A DNA stretch of 64,000 nt from Paulownia fortunei (lineage: Eukaryota > Streptophyta > Magnoliopsida > Lamiales > Paulowniaceae): contig CM033119.1 in NCBI GenBank assembly GCA_019321725.1, forward strand, positions 3,559,865 through 3,623,864, read 5' to 3'. The notes under the pieces were generated by a model. It made no database searches. It had not been told where the DNA came from and saw only the letters and a list, made by a program, of their open reading frames with translations. Shown here in pieces: positions 10,770-22,572 of the stretch (within the stretch, counting starts at the first letter, position 1; each line of letters starts with the position of its first letter). The position numbers and the translations under genes were made by a program.

Positions 10770-12002
10770 CTAATGGTGATCATCATGACCTTCCCAAGGA
10801 TGCCTCCAGCCCTGAGAGAATAAAATTATTTCAGAAAACCTTCCAAAAATGATACTTTGAGGAATCAAAAGTGTGCACAGAATAAATTGCCACAACTCAA
10901 TCATAATTTAGAAAATTGATAAACATCATAACTCACCAACACCACAAGACCATCTTGCTTTGCCCTGTAGAGAACCCAAAACCTGAAAAAATGAACCATA
11001 ACAGCATAATTGAAAAACAAGTTTACCCCTATAAGGACATGCAGATCTTCATTATGAAAAGCTTCAAAGCTTTCAACGACGGAAAAACACTTTTTTAAAT
11101 AGGCATACATGATGGCTTAAAACACAACAGGTATGAATTAGTAACTTTCTTGCAACCTCTTAGTCTCCAGGCCTTTCTATTCTTCAGCATTGTGAGTGAA
11201 GGGGATCACAGCAATTGCATTTTGCTCATAGTCACCACTTATACTACGTCCCATGGAATAGGAATGCATCAAGGCTTATCATATTGTCATTTTTTGGATA
11301 GTTTTCTATAAAGAAAACTCTTTTTCTAAGCCAGCATTTAGCCATCTCAAATGCAACATGCATTTTTGCATTGGAAGCTCTCAATTGGGGAAAAATCAGA
11401 TAAAATTTAACTCGTAATTATATCAATAATGTCGTCCCAGTTGAGAAGAACATTAACTTCTTTGCCCCATGACCAATTATAGTACACTAGATCATTCCAT
11501 AAAAGAAGGAAAAGGAAATAAAAACTGGAAAGAGAGCAGCATGATCGAGTGGGATTAATACAATAGAGTATCCCATGATTCAGCTAAAATTACAAACCAC
11601 TAATCAGAGTTGAAACACCCCACCAACTCCGGTCGAAACGAATCAGTTCTCTCGAAAAATATGTATTTTCGAAATAAAAGCTTCAACCAGCAAATTAATC
11701 CTTGAGAAAAAAAGAAAAAAAAAAAAAAAACACTTCAACAAAAATCAAAGCTAGATTCAGCTTCAGTTCACGTTGCACACAGATCTAACATGCTAAAATT
11801 AATCAATAAAAACTGAAGTAATCATTTTCCAATATTTGAGTCTGTGTATGTGCGTGTATGTTTTCTCTGTGTGTGTGTGTGGATATATATACATATACCA
11901 CATGACGGCACAGAGGCCATTGCCAGTGACAACGTGCCAGCGCTTAGGCTGATGCAAAGTTACGCCTTAGTATGTTACGCCATGGCCGTGTCCTCCACCC
12001 AT
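10770..12002 (-). pseudogene. NADH dehydrogenase 1 beta subunit 2 (NDUFB2-like), premature stop at codon 12
   Basis: Three minus-strand exons give a 63-residue protein of the plant complex I subunit: 11899-12002, 10937-10982 and 10770-10811, all with GT-AG introns and consistent phases (2, then 0). Recognisable parts are the His/Gly-rich start MGGGHGHG, the LHQPKRWHVVTG segment, the single membrane helix with FWVLYRAKQDG, and the C-terminal GWRHPWEGHDDHH. This small subunit sits in the membrane arm of mitochondrial respiratory complex I. Oddity: codon 12 reads TAA where the family has a lysine (TY-K-G), one substitution away from AAA. Other differences from the family are few (K to N in VTGNG, P to L in DGLVV). 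The introns are retained, so this is a duplicated gene and not a retrocopy. It is either a young pseudogene or a base error. The next in-frame ATG lies only at the end of exon 1, so reinitiation would lose half the protein. Confidence 0.8.
11822..11900. repeat. TG/TA-rich microsatellite inside intron 1
   Basis: Alternating TG and TA tracts lie directly downstream of the 5' splice site of the complex I subunit gene. Confidence 0.7.
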
Positions 12003-13917
12003 TTTTCTTCTCTTTTTTCTATCTGGGCTTCGGCGATTTGTGGGAATGGGGGAATCCGAGATCAAAATTTGGAATTTAGATCTCACTCCAAGTTTGGGGA
12101 ATCTCATTTTATACCCTTTCAGTATTCATTTTTACATAAGATAGGAGTATCTTTTATTTTCTAAATACAAATTAGATGTTGAAAAGTCAAAAATCGCATG
12201 TTTGACATTTAGCCCAAGCACTTAGTCCATAGTAATAATTTCGAAATTACGAGAATAATTTGTTTAATTTTTAAATACATAATTCAAGTATTATTTGAAA
12301 TAATTTTAAAAAATAATAATAAATATTTACGTAATAAAATTCATCTTTAATTCGTACTAGTTGGGAAACATATCGATACAAGAAATTAATTATTTTATAA
12401 AAAAAAGTGCAATTATAAGTAAGTTTTTTAATAAAAAATATATTATCTAGTAACATTATGTGTATATTGTAAAAATAAAAAAATAAGTCAGTATAATATA
12501 ATTTTAGAAAAATAAAAATACAATTTAAAAAAAAAATCTCTGTATTAATAAAAATTTGAGAGATTTTTGTCTCATTATAATTAATGAAAGATGTGCACGA
12601 AATACGAAAAAAAATCATATTTTATTTGAATTATCTTCGAAAAATCAAAAAAGTTTGGTACAAGGGGGATTTAGATAGTTAGGTATATGGCATTGATATT
12701 CATTAATTTTTAATTCATATAATTCAAATAAATGTCAAGAAAAGTTGCTTTCTCAGTATAGATTTGAAAGAATATAGTCATAAAGCAAATAATCAAGTGT
12801 TGTCCCACAATTTACGAGAAAATCTTTTTAGAATTTATGTTAGCAAGATTCTTATAGGGATTTTAATGTTCTTTTTTTATCGTAGATATGAGCTTGAATT
12901 ATTATGTAAAAAATTGTCACAAAGAAGGTAAAAATATGCTGGAATGTTGGAAAAGTCAAAACCAAGCTCTTTTTTTTTCAACTTTTTTTTTTTTTCTAAC
13001 TTACACAAAACCATAGTAAGATAAAGAAATTTAAATTTATGATAGAGAATGAAAAGATGGTCCAAATTTAGTATTAAAAAAATATATTAATTGGAAAATA
13101 TGGATGCAAAATCATTAATTAGTCCTTCTCCAATTTTATCAAGATATGAAACAAAGCAGAGTCAGAGTATTTAAATTTGAATATAGGAGGTAGGTTGTGG
13201 ATTATTGCCTTAATCCTTCACTGTAGGATGCCTTTAATTGAAAAATAATTAAATTTAAGAGGGTTTGATATTATTTAACACATCTCAATTGCATTGAGAA
13301 ATTCTTATATGAACTGGCACGTACGTTTTACATGATGGCTTTAATAAGTGTAATTGAGGAGTAGCAAGAAGTTGTTAATTTGTTGTGATTCTATTTATTG
13401 TCACCTAGAATTGATTTTATTGGTAAAAAGAGGAGAAATACACGAATAACATAACATTGATTTTTGTTTAAGAGGTTTCTTAATTACTATGAAATATCAT
13501 AACAATAATATTTAAACTATAGTTATTATTTAAAGTTGTCATTCTAATTTATATCTATGTATCACAAATTTAAGTAATTCGCTGACTACTAATTCAAGTC
13601 AGGAATCCATAATTTCATTGGACCAACATCTCAATAAATAAGGGTGTAAAAAAAATGCTACCTTTCTTTTATTTGAAACGCTCAAGTGCCAATGAGGCCT
13701 CCTCAAGTTGTAAAGATGAGGTCTCAAGATTTTGGGTTTGAATCTATATTATTATAAAATTATGAATATTTTTTTTATTTTTTTATTCGATTAAAATATT
13801 TTTTTAATATTATTAATTTTAATGGTAATCATTTAATTTAATAATTATGTAATTTTCGAACAAATTTTATAAGATGATTACAATAAAATTATAAGTTCAT
13901 GCCAAACTTTATTTTCA
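12003..13917. other. AT-rich intergenic DNA, no gene seen
   Basis: Includes the presumed promoter of the complex I subunit gene (first few hundred bases) and then AT-rich sequence with poly-A and poly-T tracts. No supported coding region. Confidence 0.6.
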
Positions 13918-15540
13918 TTTGTTTGATATTCCGAAAATATGTGTGAAAATTATATTTATAAGTATTTTACTTTTTTTTTTCTCTTTTGTCCATTTATGTG
14001 TTCATATTTCGATTAAATTATTTTGTTAGATGATTTTAAAAAAAAAATTAAATAGTTCAAAATTAAATAACAAAATCTAATTGTATTTTGAATTTATTAT
14101 TTTTAGTTTGGTAAGTTAAAATTAAAGAAAAGAGTATAAAATTAATTAATAAAAATAAAATAAGATATAAAAATTATTTATAAAACTTGTAAAAATTAAA
14201 ATTTGATATTGGGTATGGTTCGATAAATCAAAAAAATAAAACACTAAAATTAAATCGAATACTGAATTATTATGAATGTAAAAATCAAATACCAAATCAA
14301 AAAAAAAATTGTTCGACTTTGATAAATACTAAATTTTTAATTTCAATTTGATTCCGTTAATTTGTTGAATTGTTGTCACCCATATAAAAGTCACATTAAA
14401 TTATAATAGAAAAAAAAATGACACACTATATAAAATTTATTTTACTATGCAATATGTCTATTTGAATAAATACTTCACAATATCCAAACTAATCATATTT
14501 ATTAAAATAAATATAAAAAATAATATTTATTTTTTTATATCAATTCAAAGGCACATTCATCTGTTGTATTTGTAATTTTGGTTATTCCATTTATTGAAAA
14601 AATAGAATAGAGCAAACCTACGTATTAAACTGCATTCATTACTAAAATTGGATCTTTTTTAAATTATGAGATTAAATTTGCAAGGTCTCCTAAACTATGA
14701 GACTAAAAAAGAAAGTGTATTGAGAGATACAATAATAATTATATCAATTAATGGGATATTTGATTCACTTATCATATACTTTCTCAAACCACTATGATCT
14801 TAATTTTATATTATCTTTACCAATTTGTTAATTTCTTCTAAAAATATATGTGAAAATTATATTTATAATGATTTTACCTTTTATTTTATCTTTTGTCCTT
14901 TTCTAATTCAATGATTATGTTAAATGAATTTTTAAAAAATTAAAAAGTTCAAATTAAATAACAAAATTTAATTGTATCTTGAATTTATTATTTTTAGTTT
15001 GATAAGTTAAAATTAAGAAAAAAATATAAGATTAATTAATAAATATAAAATAATATGTAACAACTATTTATAAAATTTATAAAAATTAAAATCCAATATT
15101 TTGTACGGTTCAACAAATCAAAATAAAAAAATCAAAATTAAATCGAATACCAAATGTTTATGAAATATATATCAAAATATCCAGTCTAATTAGATTGATT
15201 AAAACTAATATGAAAATAATATCTATTTTTATATCAATTCAAAAGCACATTCCACTTTTCTATTTATAATATTGATTATTTCACTTTTTGAAAAAATAGA
15301 AGACAGCAAAACCTAAAGTGCATTCATAACTAAAATTTAATATTTTTTTAATTATGGAACTAAATTTGCTAGATCTCCATAAACTATCAGACTAAAAATG
15401 TATTTTTCTGTACTTGGGATATATGAAAATAATTATATAAATTGATGGAGTATTTGATTTTTCTAACATTTACTTTTTCAAGCCACCCACATTTGAATTT
15501 TTTTTATCATATTTACCAATTATAATATTATATTCCAAAA
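13918..15540. repeat. Diverged tandem duplication, two AT-rich copies
   Basis: Two long blocks resemble each other throughout. Both contain GTGAAAATTATATTTATA (from about 13943 and 14850), then TTGAATTTATTATTTTTAGTTT, TTAAATCGAATAC, and GGAGTATTTGATT or GGATATTTGATT near the end. The second copy is shorter by about 200 bp. No coding capacity was seen. A third, partial copy lies at 16545-16800. Confidence 0.65.
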
Positions 15541-16544
15541 ATAATATTATTCCTTCTATTTAACATATATTATGAAAAAAATCAAAAAAGTAATTTAATC
15601 ATTTGATTTACTTTTATTATTGCAATCATAGTAGCCTGGTTGCAATTGGATTTGATATTTGAGTTAGTAAATTTTTTTCGCTTTTGGAATTTATGCTAAA
15701 TCACTTATAAAGTCACTTCATGAAAAAATAAATCTTTTTTTGTTGATCATTTAATCTAATTAACTTTATTTATACTATTTTATTGTCAGTTCGAATATTA
15801 TAATTTCGATTGGATTTCTCTTCCTACGTTTCTTCCAAATATCATTTTTCTTTTTCAGATACGAAAACATGTTCATCACTTGCATTTTTCAGGAATGATA
15901 TTTTTCCCAAAAATACCAAATTAATTATTACTATACTTAAATAATCTTATACCCAAAAATGTGATTAATTACGACATAATAACATTGGCAAAATATTTAT
16001 AATTGAAAATTCTCTCATTAACCACAATAAAATAATACTGATAATATATCTAAAATTAAAAATATCTTTCAAAATATATCATATCGTTTGTCCCAACAAA
16101 ACATACACAATTTTATTTTATATATTTTTTCCAAACTTACTTCCCAAAATATATTCTTTCATAACACTCTCCTCAAAATGACTGAAAATGAAACCTAATA
16201 GAGTTTGAAACTTTTCAACAGAATCAAACATAGCAAAAATAAGTTGTATCATTGCATTTCAACATAAATATTTTAAAAATATATATATATTACATTAAGT
16301 AGAAAATAATTTTATATTACATTTACTTATATATTTCTTGATCTTTTTACATATTATTCTACTGAACAAATTATAGAATAGATAGATAATTGGAGCATTT
16401 TAGTATACGTATGGGGTAAAATAAAATTAACACTAAAAAATTTAAGATAATCTAACAGAGATAAAATATTATTATGTCTATATATTATAATACTATAAAG
16501 CTATATATAACACATTTTCAACTCAATTTTTTCATTATTTTTAT

Positions 16545-16800
16545 TTTTTAACAAAATCTAATTATATTTTGAATTTATTATTTTTAGTTTGGTAAGTTAA
16601 AAGTAAGAAAAAAGAATAAAATTAATAAATAAATATAGAATAAGATATAAAAAATATTTATAAAATTTGTAAAATTAAATTCTGTATTACGTACAGTTCG
16701 TAAATTGGAATAAAAATATTAAAATCAAACACTGAATTTTTATTAAAAAAATAAAATTAAATATCAAATCAAATTTTTTGGTTTGAGTTTGGTGCATATC
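16545..16800. repeat. Third, partial copy of the AT-rich repeat
   Basis: It shares AACAAAATCTAATTATATTT, GAATTTATTATTTTTAGTTT and GTAAGTTAAAAGTAAG with the two copies at 13918-15540. Confidence 0.6.
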
Positions 16801-19532
16801 AAATTTTCAATATTGGTTTGCCAAATCTCTTTCATATCTAAGAAACAAGTATTGTTTATAAATTATGAGCATGAAAGATTTGTTGCAATGTTAACTTCAA
16901 TTTCTTTTTATAATGCCTCAATTTATATTCTTTTAAAATATTTAATTTTTCCACGCTAATTTCAATTCATCTTTTTTTTCTCTAATTTATATATATTTTT
17001 AATTAATAAAATTATAATAAATAAAGTTATAAAAGTTATAAGTATTATCATTTATATACACTAACTGCATGATTTCAAAGTTATTGGTATTCATTAGCAT
17101 GTCAAACTTGAAAAATATAACACAATCAACCATCAAATATGATTTTAGATTTGCTTGTTGAAGGATATGATATTGATAGCTCTACATGTAGTTTTATTGT
17201 CAAATATTTGATCGAAATGCCTGAAATTTACTATAGAGTTGATAAGGGTGTATATTGTACACCAACAAATGTGAGAGTTCTTTAAGATACATTGTAATGT
17301 TTAAGAAAAAAATATGTGTCAAACTGTAGACATGCAAGAACAATCTCTGAACGTGCCACACCACAAGATAGATCTAACTGTCTACCAAAGTACAATCAGG
17401 CCAATTGGACTGGATGATGAAAATCTTTTACTTTAAATTTACTCACTTTGTTAAAGCAAAAAGTTCAAAATTTCAAAGATGCACATACACTTTTAGGTAC
17501 TTTCATATAGATATCAATTCATGTGTATGATACGGATTTAAGAAATTTGTTGTTCTAGGAATCTTGTTGAAGCTATCAATGCCCATCTGTCACGACACTG
17601 AGTCCAAGTCCTAAAGTTGTTCAACTTATGTTTAGGATAAGAATAAGTGAAGAATGAACAACGGCAAGTTTTGTATTCAATGGCTGGCACAACCTACACA
17701 GGTTCCAGAATAAGCAATAAAACATGGGATATCAAGTAGCACTATTTACCGGTTTCATCCCTCTTCTTCACTGCAAAGGCATGCAACAATGAAGCCAAAT
17801 CATATTTGAATAATTACTCAAGATGTCAAAGAGAAGGTTCATCAAGTTGAATTCATGTTGAAAAAACAATGAAATTACAAATCCGCATACGAAGGGGTCA
17901 GAGTTGGTACACTCCAATTTACAGTCAGAATGATCAGAGCTTATATAAATTCAGATTAAAATTTTATGTCCACAGATATGCAATAATGCTCCATTTCCAC
18001 ATTTTTTTATGTTACCAATTTCGGAGAGAGGAAGAGTGTTTGACCCCCCCCACCCCATAGGCACAGACCTAGCATTTCCACTTAGCAATGGCACTTGCAG
18101 CAAAGTCTTACACCAATACAACACCCTGAGTCAGTAAGTACTAAAGCTCAGATAGCTAATAGAAAGGAGCAGAACATATGATGATCCATAGCACACCAAA
18201 GTTGGAAGAAAGCCAAAATATATCATAAATCACCTACATGTAATACTTCTTTAAACATATTGCCACGATCAGTCGGTGGACCACCCTACATATTTTCATA
18301 TGCACATTCCATATAATCTAATCTCACTTATGAAAAACCAGAGCAGCCCCCACATCAATGTGGAAAGGAAACCAATCGGAAGCAGACTAACTAAAGGGTT
18401 ATAAAACAGAGTAACAGACACATCAAAATTACAAGAATTCATATGTAGAAATCGAAATGGAGACATTGCATCAGACTCCTTACAACTGAGGAGCTAATTT
18501 CTAACAAATCTCCACTCTTATTTTTTATCAGTTTCAACTAAAATTGGAGTTCCAGATATTACACCCAACATCACCATTATTGTGGGAAGTGAACATCACA
18601 AATACTCACTCCTCAGCTCTCTCCAACCTTACCCAGATACAGAGATGGTTAAGCAATATAGCCTACGAAGAAAATTCTCATGCTAGAAAGAACTCTTAAG
18701 ATCAGGATCAAAAGAGGAAACTCCATCACTCCAACCTCCATACAAGAATAGTGCTGTATAACTATAGCAAACGAGTGGTGCTCTAAGGCAACCTGAAAAG
18801 GTGTTACCAGTTCATGAGACTCCCACCACTCCAAGTTGTGACACAGGGGTTGCCATATCTCCTATGCTGAGTCTTCCTACATATCTGGAGGCCTGGATCT
18901 AGACAAAGTTATGGCTAATCCAGTTCAAATTAAAGCATAATACAGAAATCAATACCAGGGGAAATAGGGCAAACTTTACAAAAGCAATCGAATCATGACC
19001 AGGCCATGAACTCCAAGACAGAATAGATTAACCTTGCCAATGTGCCATGACCAGATGCTAGGGAACTTTAGTGAGTGGAAGTTATAAAAAAGAATCACAA
19101 ATCCTCAGTTGAACTATGAGTTGGCAAAACTTTGAAAAAACTGAATCTTTTATTAGAGGGCTTGAGAAAAAATATTAATTCATATGATTTTCTAAATATT
19201 TCTATTGATATAGATAACATGAACAATAATTTTTTAAGAAAGATACAAGAAAAAATATCAATACAAATATCTTGAAAAAATATTACAAAGTACAACTAAA
19301 GTTAAATCTTGTATAACATAAAACTTTTTAAATGATTTTAGATTGCATACAAAAAGGCAAGAGTTTTTTTATTGATGGGCCAAGTAGAATACAAAAAAAA
19401 ATTATATTATGCATCGTTAGCTTATTTTAGATCTAAAAGTTAAATAACACTTATAATTGAAACATGTAGAATTATTATGCAATAATATCATGGAGTAGAA
19501 CAATACATTGTCGCTTCAAAATGCAAACAGAT
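16801..19532. other. Intergenic, no gene recognised
   Basis: The part 17560-19080 is less AT-biased than its surroundings, but no frame shows a known family. A frame near 17140-17290 (+) could be a broken coding fragment but matches nothing I recognise. Confidence 0.5.
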
Positions 19533-20490
19533 GCAATTAAATCAAGTGAATGTACTATATCCAAGTAAGGTAAGGTTGCAGTGTTATTGCGCAAAATATA
19601 CCTATATTTATGGGATGAAACACCAATAGCAAAATGATAGCTATCAAGAATGTTGATAAACTATTAAAAGACGTAATGAAAAATGATGAGAATTTTGGTG
19701 GAAAAATGGTATTTTTTTGTGAACATTTTAGATAAGTATTACCGATTGTTCATAGGATAACAATTTATTAAACTATTTCTACAAGTTTGGTAAAATCATA
19801 TTTGTGGCCCAAAATGAAAAAAATTAATTTGTCAATGAACATGAATCGATGAATAATCCAAACTTCAATGAGTTATAATTTAGAGTTAGAAAATGTGAGG
19901 AACCAAGTGATACTATTGGTAATATCAAAATTTCAAAAGAGATGATTATTGAATATGACAATGAAGAAACTCAATATTACGATTTATTAGGGCTATTTTC
20001 CCAACATGAAATAAGAATGATCATTCAATTCATTACATGACAAGTCAAGCATCGAATCAAAAACTTTTAATAGTTTTGATAAAATTATTGATGTCACAAA
20101 TTACTATTATGAAGAAGATGTTTTGAACTTTTTAACTTTAGATGGTTTGCTCCTCATAAATTGGTGTTGAAAAAAAAATTGTCCCTTTTCAGAAATCTGG
20201 ACCATAAAATAGATTGAGTAATTGTAAAAGAATCATATGCAGCAAAGATTGTGTTTGTACAACATACTATAAAACATATCTTTATATCTAAAGTATCACT
20301 TTCGCCAGGTGAAAATAAAGATTATCCATTTCAATTTAAACCTAAACAATTCCGTATTAAACTTTGTTTTGTAATGACAATAAAAAAAGCTTAAGGACAA
20401 ATAATTCTAAATATTGGTGTATATTTGCCATATTCAGTGTCTTCTCATGACCAATTATATATTGTTTTCTCTAGAATAACATCTATGTCT
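19533..20490 (+). pseudogene. Helitron (PIF1-like) helicase remnant
   Basis: Read across several stops and frame changes, the + strand shows the ordered landmarks of the Helitron RepHel helicase. These are KSSECTISK then LLRKIYLYLWDETP (helicase motif II region) near 19540-19600, NVDKLLKDVM and NFGGKM near 19650-19710, PFQFKPKQFRIKLCFVMTI near 20320-20380, and GVYLPYS then SHDQLYIVFSRI near 20415-20475. These resemble the PFKRRQF and INKAQGQT regions of plant Helitron helicases. The Walker A segment and the Rep nuclease domain are not visible upstream. This is a dead fragment of a rolling-circle transposon; its ends (5' TC, 3' CTRR with hairpin) were not located. Confidence 0.8.
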
Positions 20491-22344
20491 ATAATTAATA
20501 GTTGATTAGACAATACACCTCAAATATAAAAGGAAAACATAGACTAAAAATATTGTGTATAGGCAAATTTTGAATGTATGTACAAATACTTTTTTTCTTA
20601 AGTAATACATTATACTATTTTATGTTTTATAGTAAAATATAATATTGAAGTAGGATTCACTGTAGCACAAAGTTCTGATACGTAACAATCATGTAATGTG
20701 AAGAAAATTTTAAAATTCAAGTAATTAAAAAAAATTATTTATGATGGTTATACTCAATTAAAGTAGTTTAATAATATTATGTATAGGTTGTATGTGCATC
20801 TAATAATATATAAAAAAATGACGAATAATTTTGTAAATTCTTGAATATTGGATATGTATTTTAATTATACACCCTAATTCTTTCACTTAATTCTAAATGT
20901 ATTTATCATTAAAGAAAAAATATAGTTGAATTGTAATTTTATTTATGTTCGCAACAAGAATATTTTTTTAATATTAATTATTTATCTTGTTTAACATTTA
21001 GAAAGTGTTTAGCTGAACTTATAAACTCTTTAAAATATCTTATAAGTTGTTTAAGAGTTTATTAGCTTTAAAAAAGTGTGTGGTAATTTTTTTAAAGAGT
21101 TTATAAGATAAAAAAAAAAAGATATTTGAGAGTTTATAAACTCTAAAAAAATACATATACCCCAACTTATTTTCAAAATAAAATTTTATTTTAATATACT
21201 CCTTTAATTTTGATAATTTTAATTACAAAATTATCATTACTAATATTTTAAAAGTTCCATAATCTTATTTTATATAAATACTTTAATAACTTATTTTTAA
21301 AATTAGATTCAATATCTTATAAGTTTTAAAAATATCTTATAAGATATATGAACTTATAAAATATTTTAAATAAGTTTAGCTTTTTATATAAGTTATTGAT
21401 ATGAAATATGTATATTGTGATAGATGGCTCCCCTAAAAATAAAAATACGTATGTGTTTTTTGTTGTCCACCAAGCTCGTCACAAATTGACGATGCAGTAT
21501 AAATGAGCCTGAAAATGTGCATGAGTACTTAGATCCACTTTAGTATGTCAAGCCCTCTAGAGACTCTCCCTGTTTCCTAATCTCAAAGTTGAAGGAAATA
21601 TTTGAATTTGTTTTGAATATTTTAAAAAAGTATTTTAGGAGAATATATTTTATAAAAATGAAAAAAGATATGCATTAAGAGAAAAAAATAGTGAACAACA
21701 TTATATATATTAGGTTTTATTTAAGAGAATGAATTGACATTAAAATAATTTTGGAAAGATAAATGCAAACATCACCTAAGTTCTTACCTATATAAGTCAT
21801 AAATAATTTTAGAAAAAAAAAAAAAAAAAGACAACCCTATAGAAGTCCTAAGTGTCTGTCACAAGTCAGTCGAAAAGAATACTAAAAACTTTTACCATTT
21901 CTACTACCATAAATCTTACAGCATGGGGCTACATGGTATCAGGATTGTTTAGACGGAAATTGGTCAATTTGAAATAAATCAATCAATAATTAGTTAATAC
22001 TTTTTTTAGATTAAATTTGATATTTGAATATATATATATATATATATATATGTAATTATTAATTTTTTTAAAAATTTAAAATTTATTACATAATAATTAA
22101 TATATTATATTATTATTTTATATAATATAATAAAAAATAAATATTTTTTATTAAATCATTGGTATGATCGATTTCAACCGTAACAAATAGCAACACCGAC
22201 CCAATAATAGAGAGCAACACCAATTTGTTATTATAAAAATAGTGCTTAAAACTTTACAAGGAAATTTGCCAATAGCAATTTGCCACATTTCCCAACAATG
22301 TAACATATTGTCACATTTTTATCACCTCATCTCCCCGTCAAATA
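20491..22344. other. AT-rich intergenic DNA with a MITE-like element
   Basis: Non-coding; contains the element at 21004-21390 and a (TA)n tract at about 22029-22051. The last few hundred bases are the presumed promoter region of the acyl-CoA ligase gene. Confidence 0.55.
21004..21390. mobile_element. MITE-like element, possibly hAT type
   Basis: Inverted ends AGCTGAACTTAT (21011-21022) and ATAAGTTTAGCT (21370-21381) bracket about 360 bp of AT-rich DNA full of short palindromic CTTATAAG motifs. It has no coding capacity. The GTGTTTAGCTGAACTTATAA start resembles common plant hAT-derived MITEs. Target duplication was not resolved. Confidence 0.5.
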
Positions 22345-22350
22345 CACGTG
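22345..22350. promoter_or_regulatory. G-box (CACGTG) upstream of the acyl-CoA ligase gene
   Basis: A perfect CACGTG lies 223 bp before the ATG at 22573. G-boxes bind bHLH factors such as MYC2 and bZIP factors. For a jasmonate-pathway gene a MYC2 site would make sense, but that link is inference. Confidence 0.45.
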
Positions 22351-22572
22351 CATAATGAGTCCTGCGTCAAAGTTGATCGCCCCATTCCTCAAATATCTTC
22401 AACGCAGTCCTCTCTATCCAGGAAAATTCTGCATTGTCCTGAAACCTTCAATTTTCACATCATCTGTAAAATACTAATAGAACCACAAGTTAGCTCACTA
22501 ACAAGCACTTTTTCAGTTCTTCCCAATCTCGAAATAATTACCAGACAAAAAACCTTAAGCTTTTCTACTTTA

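Noticed and set aside
11949..11978. A 30-nt GT...AG segment in frame around the premature stop of the complex I subunit gene, containing TACTAAG like a branch site
   Set aside because: Removing it would skip the stop and keep frame, but plant introns shorter than about 60-70 nt are not known to be spliced, and it would delete conserved residues. Chance is the better explanation.
22348..22572. 75-residue upstream extension of the acyl-CoA ligase frame
   Set aside because: Family similarity starts after MADIISNSS at 22573; the extension is Ser/Gln-rich, lacks family resemblance and overlaps the promoter-like G-box.
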